From: Pomacea canaliculata
Lineage: Eukaryota > Mollusca > Gastropoda > Architaenioglossa > Ampullariidae
DNA: 64,000 bases
Direction of reading: 5' to 3'
Assembly: GCF_003073045.1 (NCBI RefSeq)
Contig: NC_037596.1
Span: 30,698,184-30,762,183, forward strand
Part shown: one piece after another, positions 1-10,800 of the stretch
How positions within the stretch are numbered: position 1 is the first letter of the stretch
Layout of the letters: every line of letters starts with the position of its first letter
Translations under genes and position numbers: made by a program
Notes under the pieces: model-generated
What the model saw: only the letters and a program-made list of their open reading frames with translations
Told to the model about the DNA's origin: nothing
Databases searched by the model: none

Positions 1-848
1 ACTATTATGTTTATTTTCTATGCTTACCGGGCATTATATCTGAAAAGAACTTAAATAAAGAGTTTAAATTGGACTCAGACAACGACAAATACAAAATTTG
101 GCAGTGAGTACTGGGCATCTAATTATGTTTATCATTCACTCCAAAATATATCACAGCCTGACAAAAAGATGTATTTTAAAGTTTTGCATGAGTTGCCTAT
201 TTGATAGGCTTCAATATATACTTCTATTTTTGCATATTAATGCAGAACTTTATTTTTTGTTCTTTTTGACTATTTACATATTTGTAAGATCAGCATTGTT
301 ATCCAGTTTGTCGTTTTTAATATTTTACAACACAGTATTCATATAAATGTAAAACGTTATTTTTAATAAAGCATTTATCTTACGGTTCAAAATACTTTTT
401 GTTGTGTTGTATACACGATATGGTAGAGAGAGAGAGAGAGGAAATGAAAGGAGGAAAGTCAAACAAGAAAACAAAAAAAAAAAGTAGACCACCTGTGACT
501 TCATATACCTTTTGAACGAAAGATGCACAAGTGCAGCTAAGAGTTTTAGAGATGTGTCCCAATAACATTCACATACTTTCACAAACTTTCTCCAGTTATC
601 TTTCAGTCCCTCTGTACTACTGTCCATCCTTATGCCCACTTATCCAAATCACACGTTTGTTAGTTTTCCCATCTGTATGTGCATGGGTATTCTCTGATCT
701 TGAGACTATTTTCTCTCTATATACATATTTAAAACTAATAGGTAATCCAAGCTTTAAAACGATTCTTTTAACAGATTGTGTGCAATATTACCTATAGCTC
801 TGTGTAATAACATTGTGTCTGCAAGTGCTGTATTTACTGTTTCTTCAG
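1..848. other. Intron or flank of gene A; no exon recognised
   Basis: AT-rich sequence left of the gene A transmembrane exon. It contains a short (GA)n run near 426-440 and an A-run near 470-483. The small open frames here carry no Ig-like cysteine or tryptophan pattern and no splice-site pair in the family phase. The upstream Ig exons of gene A must lie left of the window. Confidence 0.5.
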
Positions 849-3800
849 AGCCAGAAGGTGACAAAAGTGCAAACTCTCAGATAGTGCTCGGAGCAGGACT
901 TGGCGCTGGATTAGGCCTTGCATGTGTTGTTGTCATTGTCCTTGCTGTCATCATCGTGAGGCTGCGAAAAATGATTTCGAGACGGCATGATGGTGCGTGT
1001 ATAACACCAGCTGTTACATGTGTCACACTTCTGTCTGTCTTTTGACTGCTAAAAAAGTTCCCTGCTTAATCAAACTGTGTCGGTCAGCGGGATCACATAA
1101 CACTACTTTTCCGTATCAGGGAAATATGAAAACCTGAGGTCAATGCTTGCTGAAAAAATTAACACACAAAAAAGCAAATATAACTACATATTAGCAGTCA
1201 GCCCAAACATGGAGTTTAAATGTCTCACAATCTTAAATGTTTTCCCTTCACAAGTATTTCCAATGGAAAGTTAGAGCTTAGGATCAGTAAAACACATTCA
1301 GATCCGAACCCATAAACGTTTCAGCAATCAGTTAATCTGTTAAGTGTTTGTATTTCATTTCTCTTTAACGATCACTAGCTTGAACCAATTAATGAATGAG
1401 AAAATAATGATGAATATTGGGCTTGATATTTCCAGGTTAAGCTCACTAGTAATGTAGGTATAAAAAGTTTAGAGGAAAATAGAAACTAGCACGCATGCAC
1501 ACACACACACACACACGCACACATGGACACAAACTGCTCGAATGTTTTTATTTCGTAAAATACTGTCAACACAAGGTCTATCAGTTACACAAGCATTACA
1601 CTATTATTAGAAAGAGACAAAAAGATTTTAAAAAGTGCATACTTTTAAGGTTGTGGCCCTAGGCTTCTCAAGGAGTAACAAGGACTAAACTACCTGTAAG
1701 GCCAAATGGGGAGCAAATATCTCTGTGCCTGTAACACTGTCATATAGACTAGATGCTTTGATACCCGTGGACGCAATGAGCTTTTCTGAAATATGGTTCA
1801 ATTTGTAACATATTGTCGTTCTTTCGTAACAGAGTCACCACCACATCAGTATTCCGAAGCGTATGTACAAACTGATCGTACACTAATTATTTAAATCGGT
1901 TTTACTAATTTAGAAGCAAAGTATTCACGTGACTTGCCTAAGAGATAATTGAAGACATCGTAACAAAGTTAATATTCTTGTTGAGAATGTAACAGAGATA
2001 TAGACCAACCATCTTAAAAACGCTAGGGAATAAATTAGTCATGTTATTATTCTGTAATGTTTATTTTAAAATGTATAATGTATTAATTGAGTGGAGTTAT
2101 GCCAAAATTTTTTGATTTGATATTTTTTTCTATTAATGAAAAAAGGAAATAGCCGATCAACTATACATATATAAGTAATAAGGAATTAAAATAAATTTGC
2201 GCATCTATATGCAAAAATTTAGTATGCCTCAAATTATTTTGATTAACTCCTGTTTATACATGTAGTGTGACACGTCGCTTGTTTCTTCTGAAGTTAGTGT
2301 TGCATATTGAATGTGCAACAGACATGCAGTAATTATAAACACATTGAATACAGCAGCTTAGCAAAATGTTTACACGCTTTGTATGAAACAGCTATGTAAA
2401 TATTTATACCTGCTGATGGTAACTGCTTTGCAATAACCATGTACAGTTATTCGCTGCAATAAGACATTCCATTTGTGTGTTTATGTACCTAGTTCATATT
2501 ATTTTCTATTAGATGACCCAAATCTGACAATGACAGCTTAGTGGCTCTTGGAAAGAAGTCACTTAGGTAAAAGGAAGAAGGAATAAGACAAAGGAAACAG
2601 AAAAAAGAATCAGATAAAAAATGGATTAAAAGAAAAGAAATCAAGATCAAGAGAAAAGGTCAAAACAAATAAAGAGAAATAATTTGTACTCGTTCCATTG
2701 TTCCACTCATTCTAAAAACATTAAATTCCACCACAAACTTATCAGCATTGAGTGGGAATATAATTCAGCCCCTTCTTTCCATCCATTACAAATGTGCATT
2801 TTTGCAAGTGTGCATAAAGTACTGTTATCTTGCCTTTAGGTGCTTATCTCATCCATAAGCCAGCTCTGCATTAAGATTTGTTTGTCATCATCACATTGCG
2901 GTTAAAACTTTTTCTACACTAGTATTAACCTACTTACGTGTGTGTATGTTCGCTAGTGTAAAGTAGTTTACAAATGGAAGAGAAGGGTTTGATCAGCCCC
3001 ATAAATGCTCCTGACTGAAAATTTACAAAGCTGTTAGATTTAGATGGAATTTTCTACTCGGAAATGGGTAAGTCAAGAAAGCCTGATTCAACGAGATAAA
3101 ATTTTAAAACACTGTTAGAAAAATCTCTGATGTCTGTGGTATAATAAAAAAAATAGTTTTTTTCTGATGTAAGCAAAGATCAAAGAAGTTTGCGACTCAG
3201 TATGTGCTTTACTAACTTGCTAAGTGCGAAGAAATTTACCATGTCTGAAATAAAGAGAGGCACATGTATTGTGTCAAAAATGTTTTTGCTTGCCACATTC
3301 TCATGTGAGTATATTCAATAGCTTATTTATTTATTTACTTTTTAATATCTACAAATATATAGAGCTAATATGCATAATATACTTTGACAGAAGGAAGCTC
3401 TGGTAACATTTTATTTACAAAATATTTGGATAGAACAAAGTTATTTCAAAATACAAGATTAATAGTTTCTGCCAAGAGAGCAGCATCAATAAAGATTATT
3501 TACATTGCTTATACAGCTGAAAGGCAGACAGACAGAAAGGAGAAAGAACTCTAAAACAATGAAATTGTTTTAATTTTATTCAATTTGTCTTTTTCTCACT
3601 CAGTGCCCCGATTGCTTCCGTGAGCAATGGTAAGTAGTCCGGCAGTATTAATGTCCTAGTGTATTTAAAGCAAACTGTAATATTAAGATTTTGAAATACA
3701 AATGAGTTTAAAGCACTTCATTAAGTATGATAAATTCATTTACAAACACTGAAATACAATGAGAAAGAGAAAATTATCTGAAGGAAAATTGGAGTGACAT

Positions 3801-4407
3801 TAAAGAAGAGAAAAAAAACCTTAAAAACAAAATAATGAGTTTAACTAACCTTGTCTAAATTTACCCTGTAGATCATGTCTATGGTGAGATACCCTTAAGG
3901 GAAATTAAGAGTCAGCGTTCATACCAAAACCTTGAAAGCTTAAATGGTGAGGAGACTACCCCAAGTACAGGTACATATTAAAAATTGTTCCAGAGTTCAC
4001 GTGTTTGAAAACATAATAATATTATGATATTTTCATTCTATTTTGCGTGCTTTACACTTTATTAATTATCTTCCCTTTACATGTAATTAAAGGTAGACTG
4101 TTTATATTGCTGTACAAGAGATACACAAAAATATAAACTTTAAAGGAAATAAAGAAAAAAAGAGAAAGCAAAATAAAATTTTTAAATATAAATTAGCTGT
4201 TATTAATCCATCTAATCATAACCACATACCTAATTAAACTGTAATAATTTCAATAAATACTTGAATTACTTTTCTATAGTTCTTATATCGGAAACAGTAA
4301 GAAAAACACTTTAGTATAGCGTATAGCTTACATTAAAGTGACGGCTTGCGAGTGTAAATGTTTGCACTTCTCATGTGTGTGTCTCTGTGTGTACGTGTCA
4401 ATGTGTA

Positions 4408-4472
<65 letters not shown>

Positions 4473-4607
4473 CTATTATTATTAAAAATGCCAGCAAAGG
4501 AAACCGAAGATCAAGACACATACCACATTTACGAAGTTCCCAAGGAGGACGAAAACACCAGTGATCCAGTTCAGGAGGATTTCTACGAGAACAAGGGATT
4601 TTCTTGA
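849..4607 (+). CDS. Gene A (3' part): ITAM-tailed membrane receptor, transmembrane and cytoplasmic exons
   Basis: Three exons are visible: 849-992, 3872-3970 and 4495-4607 (stop TGA). All junctions are phase 1, as in the other copies. The first encodes a short acidic stalk, one membrane segment with a small-residue GAGLGAGLGL start, and a basic stop-transfer stretch (RLRK, RR). The second encodes YGEI, ten residues, then YQNL, which matches an ITAM, with an Asp three before the first Tyr. The last encodes IYEVP (YxxP, Crk/Nck-type SH2 site) and FYENK (YxN, Grb2-type site). The tail is the counterpart of exons 11 and 12 in B, C, E and F, but no counterparts of the small exons 9 and 10 were found and the sequence is divergent, so A is an older paralogue. 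The ectodomain lies off the left edge. A poly(A) signal AATAAA is at 4958-4963. ITAM signalling through Src-family and Syk-type kinases is known for such motifs; its use here is inferred. Confidence 0.75.
993..3871. other. Long intron of gene A
   Basis: About 2.9 kb of AT-rich sequence between the transmembrane and ITAM exons. It holds a short (AC)n tract near 1498-1522 and purine-rich stretches near 2560-2680. No open exon in the right phase was found. A candidate small exon near 3604-3629 has splice-like ends but gives a stop when joined in frame. Confidence 0.5.
4412..4470. repeat. (GT)n microsatellite
   Basis: About 30 GT units lie just upstream of the acceptor of the last exon of gene A. 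The tract could serve as an unusual polypyrimidine-like region for that acceptor, since no better pyrimidine tract is visible. Confidence 0.95.
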
Positions 4608-4660
4608 GAAATTTCTGTGGTTGTTCCAGATATTCCAGAAAGAGCAGTAACCAGGTGTGC

Positions 4661-4685
4661 GGGGGGGGGGGGGGGGGGGGGGGGG
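4661..4685. repeat. Poly-G run (25 G)
   Basis: A pure G homopolymer in the presumed 3' UTR of gene A. Its length may be imprecise, because such runs are sequencing-error prone. Confidence 0.9.
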
Positions 4686-4957
4686 CTCTTGTTGTCCTGC
4701 GGTTTAAAGAAAATTGATTTCCTAGTTAAAGTGTTCAGTATTTACCATTTCTTCTTACAATGACTAGTTTCCATCTTTACTTCAAATGCAGTCATACGCG
4801 TTTTTTAAAAGAAGTATTTACCACAGTACTTGATATTACAGGGTTTTGAATGTCTATGTCAAAATTAAAGAGTTGTTTGTTACATTCACCAATTAGTATT
4901 TACAATTATCAATTTTATTGACGATAGAAACTCTTTGTAATATTTAACGCTACTTAT

Positions 4958-4963
4958 AATAAA
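4958..4963 (+). promoter_or_regulatory. Candidate poly(A) signal of gene A
   Basis: Canonical AATAAA about 350 nt after the gene A stop codon, in AT-rich sequence. The choice rests on motif and distance only. Confidence 0.5.
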
Positions 4964-7111
4964 GACACCGATTTTATCAACTTTGTAATTTTTAAATATT
5001 TTTTGTGTATATTTATAAACATTATTTTTTTAAATACACTGCTTGTAGATTTAATAAAAAAATAGGCAATACAATTGTTTTCCTATATAGGTATCTTGTT
5101 CTTTATCTTTTTGCAGTATTTTGTTTTCAATTTTACGATAATTTCGAAAGAGAACTAATACATTTCTTGTATTTATTCTTGCACTTTCATTACTGATGAG
5201 CTATTTTTGATGATCGAATCGTATGAAATTGTTGTATATACAGTAATTATGCAATTTTAAATGTGAAATATATTCTTGTGATAAAGATATTTTAAAAACA
5301 GAATAGATACTCGTCTTATGTATCTGGCAGCATTTTTTAAATGTGTCTATTGACTTGTGTATTTATTTGCTTTTACATTTTACACTTTCAAAAAACAAAC
5401 GAGAGAAAAACACGCATTAACAGCTAAGTAAGGGAGATCGGACAAGCTTCTGATCTTCTAACTGTTGTTAGTGTGTTTTTCAGTTTCTTGACATACTAGA
5501 GTTTGAATTTAGTAGAAGAACAAGTAGTTGATTCCTTTACTTTACACCTAATAACAAGGTAATACTGTCAGAAGTCGCTTGTAAAGTGAATAAACATGAA
5601 AATGTTATGTTTTAGACATGACATGCTTTAGAACGTTTCACAAAAGTAATACAAAAATTCTAAAATATTTAGAAGACTTTTAATTTTTCAGTTCGTTAGG
5701 CTAAAATTATAAAATACACAATATTGTTTAGGTCTACTACACAATATTCGACTGACTTCGAAGTTTCATATGCCTCCTGAAGTTTATTGTCACTTTTTTG
5801 TGTGCTATATTTTTTACTGAAATGTTGTCAGTCAATTGAGATCTTTCATTAAATATTGTAAAAAAACCACAGTATTACAATCTCTCATTCCGACTTCTCT
5901 TTAGTCTTTAGTTATTAATTTTTATGCATATGTACAATGTGATATTTGGTAAAAGAAAGTGATTTTTATCTGACATAAAGCTGTCTCAAAGACTATTTAC
6001 ATTTCAATTTACAAAATGTTTCATGAAATGTTTACAGTTATCGATACCGAAGATAGTATTTAAGTCATTATTATTTAAACATGAATACTAGTACAGAAAG
6101 AACAAATCAAATGTAGTATGGTTTTAAAATCTGTTTCGCTTTGAAGACAATAAAGGTGCATCTTTTATTCATTGCTTCATCTTTTATATGTTTACGAACA
6201 TGACTTTGTATATTCCTCACTGTACAAATCTTTATATAGCAAAAATCTTTTCTAGCCTCTGAGTGAGAGAAGAAAGTAAAAGAAATTAAAAGTAGAAAGT
6301 CAATGAAAAGACAGAGAGCGGGAAAGAGAAAAATAAGAGGAAGATTATACAAAACTTACTGACAAATGGCAGTCGTCGGAATTTGGAAAAAGGGGAGGGT
6401 GAGTGTTGGGAACCAATGCTCTGCCTCGGATTTCTTAAGAGCAGGGGATCTCCTGGCTGGTGTACAGATGTTTTACTTTCAATCCTTTTTGAATATTTCT
6501 CAGAAACCAATCAACAACAAAAAAAAAAAACTTAAGCTGTGACACACGTAGTGTACATTCCTGTAGTCCTGCACAGTTTATGTACAATTAAAAGAAATAA
6601 TAATATAGTTACATCCCATGTTTTATGCATCGAGGGAAAAAAAGTACACTGATCTTCTTTGCTAACGAGCAGTTTGATACCTTTCAGCTCTTTGGTAGGC
6701 TGGTTTCGAATCTGTCGAGAAAGTGTAGAAGGTTACAAACTGAATGCCATTGTTTATACACTTTACCTTTCCTTTAAACGAACGTACGCATTTACACATT
6801 CCCTGACATAAATGACAAAAATCTCTTACTCTGTAGTGCCCAAACAAGTTCCTTTACAACCCTCTCTATGCACAATAAATTATCTTAGCAGTAAAACACG
6901 CTGTTATCAGTACAAGGGTGCTATGTGCAATCATCTGTTAAAAAGGGGGAAAAAGATTTTTAGTCCGAGCTTGAATGTGGAAAGGACCTGAAAAGTAAAA
7001 CCAGATACAGATTAACAGAATGAGTGGTTCTTGTTAAATAACTACGACCTTTAAAGCGGAAGCCACTTCCTTTCCTCATTTTTAAGAGTAGGTGACAGTA
7101 GTGTGAGCTCG
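4964..7111. other. Intergenic region between genes A and B
   Basis: AT-rich intergenic sequence. The open frames here (for example on the minus strand at 6107-6510 and 6662-6847) have no domain signature. Nothing else was recognised. Confidence 0.5.
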
Positions 7112-7260
7112 TATGACACAGTGGGTATGCTTGGAATCCACTTCACACATCGACCTACATTACTGTCATGTGGGTCCGTGAGTGCACTCGACACTGTGTG
7201 GGACTTCGTCCCCTTAAAGGAAGACTGGCGCACAATCAAACACACATGCCAGCGTTGTTG
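7112..7260 (+). repeat. Possible tRNA-derived SINE, second family (degraded)
   Basis: This stretch matches 21121-21265 upstream of gene C, sharing blocks such as CACATCGACCTACAT followed by GTGTGTGG-type sequence. The 21.1-kb copy begins with a GTGGCGCAGTGGG block that resembles a tRNA-like box A. Both copies lie upstream of a family signal exon, so a shared segmental duplication is an alternative to two SINE insertions. Confidence 0.4.
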
Positions 7261-7495
7261 AGTTCTGAGGTTATCAGTCAATCTTGTCAACCCTCAATGG
7301 CAATAAAGAACAGAAGCATATGTTCACCTTTCTTTGAGTCAGGAAAACCAGAAGGAGTCAAAAAAGGTTTGTCTGGGAATAATGCTGGAGCTGACAAAGA
7401 GTTTGTAACGTATAGAGTAAGATTTAGCCAAACAGAACCAAACCCACAATTCACACAATTCAAGACTTTTCAGCTAATAATAATAGACCTGATCA

Positions 7496-7819
7496 TTGTA
7501 AGAAATTTTTAGCTCCTTTGGATAGATTAGGTCTCCCCATGTAACCCCCGTTCAGTGGGTGTAGGTTGTATACATATTATTAAGCAAATAGTTCCACATT
7601 TCCCTCACTCCTGCCATGTTAACCAGTCAAGTCAGTCTGTGGTAACAGGCTTTCCTGTCAGTGTGGCTCCTGGGGCCGCGTGTAGAGATTTCACGTGTCT
7701 GGTGATGCGTAAAGTTTGTGTCAGCTAACAGTCCTTCAACGTTAGCTTGTGGCACATACCTTGTGAAGAAGAGACAAATCTTGCTGTGTAGATCAGTTTG
7801 TTGTGAGGAGGTTTACGCA
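7496..7819 (+). promoter_or_regulatory. Conserved 5' flank of signal exon 1a of gene B
   Basis: The roughly 320 bp before this signal exon are recognisably repeated before the second signal exon (about 8310-8646) and before the gene C signal exon (about 21284-21628). Shared blocks include CCATGTTAACCAGTCAA, the TCAGTCTGTGGT block and GTTTGTGTCA. Conservation together with each first exon suggests a duplicated promoter plus 5' UTR unit. No TATA box stands out. Confidence 0.45.
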
Positions 7820-10800
7820 ATGTCAAAGCTGCTATCATTGAGTTGTTTACTATTTTTCAGAGCAACATACGGTAGGAATTCTTTGTTTAATTAGCAGTGG
7901 GTAATCTATATTGACTGAGTTCTTTATTTGCCGGGGCTCGGTCAGGTGGCGCAACGGTTAGCGCTTGTCATCAGTAAGGTCCCGGTTGGCTGTCCAGGGT
8001 TTAGCTCTCGTCTCGGGCACGCTGTTTTTTTCTACATATGGCTGTTTACATGGCTGGCTGCGTTTTCCTGACATGGCCTTAGTTGCTGGCTTGGCGCAAA
8101 ACACCAAATATTGCGTTGTGTATCTTCGGTTACATAACCCATTCAAATTCCTCTTGTACAATTACTTCCAAGGGTTGATGCATAATCTATCGTGTCTACT
8201 GTAATGTTTCGTAGCGTCTACACCATGTTTTATCCAAACAGAACACAATCCATAACTCATAATAGTCAAGACATGTTGAATAATAATAACAGACCTAGTA
8301 TATTTTAGACATTTTTAGCTTTATGGATACATTACAACCATTCATAAAACCTAACATCATCGCGATGGCGTATACCTTGTATATTTTATTAAGCACATCG
8401 TTACACCATGTGGCTGACTCTCGCCATGTTAACCAGTCAAATCAGTCTGTGGTGATAGGTTTTCTGTCGGTGTGGCTTTGCGAGTTCTTCCTGGTTTCGT
8501 GTGTCAGAGCTTTGCCGTGATGTGTAACATTTGTGTCACTTAATAGTCTTTTAAATCGGGGAATATACTTTCAGCATTTAAACATAACTTATGATAAGAC
8601 ACAAATCCGGTTATCACCAAGTCATTGTTATTTTCACTTTAACATCATGTCAACGCTAATTGGATTGACTTGTTTACTATTTATCAGAGCCACATACTGT
8701 AGGGCAGCGGTTCTCAACCTTTTACTTGTGACGCCCCCACTCAGGCCTGACGAGAGGGGGGGACAGGGGGGTCTGGTGTACCCGCGCCCGCGGCTGTCAA
8801 GGGGGCCCGGCCTTGGTCAGTGGATTTTTTTTCTTCTCCTTTTCTTTTTCTTTTAAAGAAAGGTCTAAGGACAGAACACCCAAGCATTACACATGCAGAA
8901 GTTGAGTTTGAGTGTAGATATTGAGATTCGAATTGTAAACATACATTATATACTGGGAAAATAATTTACGATTACAAGTACAAGGGGCCCTGAGAGGTCG
9001 TCTGTCCCGGGGCCCGGGCTGGCTCTCGGCGGCCCTGACCCCACTGACGAACAAAGGTACGTCCGCCCCCCCCCCCCCTTAGCCAGCTATAGGTCGGTGT
9101 AGGGGAAGAGGGGGGCTTAGATAACCTAGAACACCGCGTCGAGGAAATCAATGCAATTCAACAACGGAAGAACAAAGTTCGTATCTGCAGGAAGTATAAC
9201 TGTTAATGAAATTTTACTAAAGCAAATTCTGCGGTGCTAATAAATATTATTTTATTGGACACTCTCTTTGATTAATGAGAAGGTTGAACCTGCTTGCTGT
9301 TGCATAGAGAAGCGAACCTGTGTGCGATGTTCGTACCCACTGCTATTCGCAGCTCAGCCTCTGCGTCCACACGATTTCTGTATTTCGACTTCAGTGCTGC
9401 CAATGCTGAAAATCCTTGCTCACACATATACGAAGTTGAAAATGGCAGAAGAACTTTCATTGCTTTCTCAGAAAGGAGAGGATATTCACCGTTGATGCTA
9501 ATCCAGAATTTTGGCACTGGTGTTGTTTGGAAGACCATTTTCAGGGATTGGTCACTCGAAAGGTCGATGACCTGCTCTTCTTCTTGCGTGGACAATCCGC
9601 TTGTGCTAGGATCAGCGCATCTGCGAGGGCGAAAGGGTATGAATGATGGACGTTTCCTGAATGCGTGCCTTTTAGATGTTTAAAAAAAAGAGAAAGAGAG
9701 GTGTGACTGGAGAGGGAAAGGGGAGTCAGCGATGAGAGATTGGGGAAAGAGAGGGCAAAAGGCTAGAGGAGGGAGATTGGAGGCTTAATTGTTGAGAGGG
9801 GGATTGTGTTTTGAGTTTTGGAAGTGAGAAGTCACTGCATGCCGAGACGGTGTACTTGAATAGGGAGAAGAGATTTGGAGTTTGAGCTCCCTCACCACTC
9901 GGTTACACAATGTAAACTAATGTACCTAATACCGGTTTAAGAAACTTTTATAAAAATGACCACCTTCGCGCATAGGCATGTCGCAACCTCACAGGGGGGC
10001 GAGCCCCACAGGTTGATAACCGCTGCTGTAGGGATTTTTTAAAAATCCTATTCGTTTATGTGTGTGTTTCAAAAATAGGTGAGTGGATTTTAAGCGTCGA
10101 TGTGTGCGTGTGTCGTGTCTGCATGTAGATGTGTGCGTATGTAAGTATGAGGAAGTCAGAAAGGGGAGCTCAGCCATGCGTTCGTTTTTTGTGCTTGCGT
10201 GCTTGCTAGTCCACTCACATAGTTAAGTAAAAAGATGATTCGTGTATCTGACTCATTCTTTTTGCCTGCTTATGGCTTCAAAGGACAACTTCTAGTACGT
10301 CTTGTCTGGCTTAGGGTTTTTGCGTTCTGACTTGCAATATATTTTGTTGTGTTTTTATGCTGAAGTTAGTTTTTCCCCACGTTATACCTGTCGGCTTCTG
10401 TGTACCGTGATATCCTTATTGTTTTGATAGTGGTACGATTACATCAGCTATGTCATTCAGAGCCAGGCTGAAGAAATGTTTAGCACCCCTTTCATAAAAT
10501 TTAAAATTGTGACTGCCACCCAACAGTTTCATGGGCTTTATACGGCCCACGGGCCGGACGTTCCTCACCACCCATGTGTCCGTTCACTTCTGTACAAATA
10601 GACAGGTCTGGTATTTTTTTCAGGCCGATCCAATACACAATAGCTGGCTTTCGTCCTGAAGCAATTGAGTGTGTGGGTAAAAATTGTTTACTCGCACCCT
10701 AAAACCCCACTACATGTACTTGGTTTCTCATATAGTCTTTTTACTGCACGACATCAACGGGCGAAAACTTTCCAAAATAAAAGTTCTGCTCAGGGCCTAG

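Larger units (their letters stand above)
8705..10025 (-). mobile_element. hAT DNA transposon, internally deleted (ZBED5/Zaphod-like)
   Basis: The ends are CAGCGGTTCTCAACCT and its near-perfect inverse (one mismatch). An exact 8-bp target duplication, CTGTAGGG, lies at 8697-8704 and 10026-10033. A minus-strand frame at 9272-9595 encodes the C-terminal dimerisation part of a hAT transposase: the EYPLLSEKA block, then LLPFSTSYMCEQGFS and KSKYRNR. The BED finger and catalytic core are missing, so the element is non-autonomous. It sits in gene B intron 1, starting six bases after the donor GT of exon 1b. Confidence 0.88.

Noticed and set aside
3604-3629. Small CAG...GTAAG-bounded segment as an extra gene A exon
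   Set aside because: Joined in phase 1 it gives a stop codon, and exons 849-992 and 3872-3970 already join in frame.
4333-4564. Opposed open frames across the (GT)n tract with Cys-Val or His-Thr repeats
   Set aside because: They are products of the dinucleotide repeat; only the end of the plus frame overlaps a real exon, in another frame.
7168-7512. Open frame of 114 residues upstream of gene B
   Set aside because: It covers the SINE-like segment and the conserved 5' flank, with no signal peptide or domain pattern.
9294-9683. Plus-strand open frame over the hAT element
   Set aside because: The opposite strand carries the recognisable transposase C-terminus; this frame has no similarity to a known fold.
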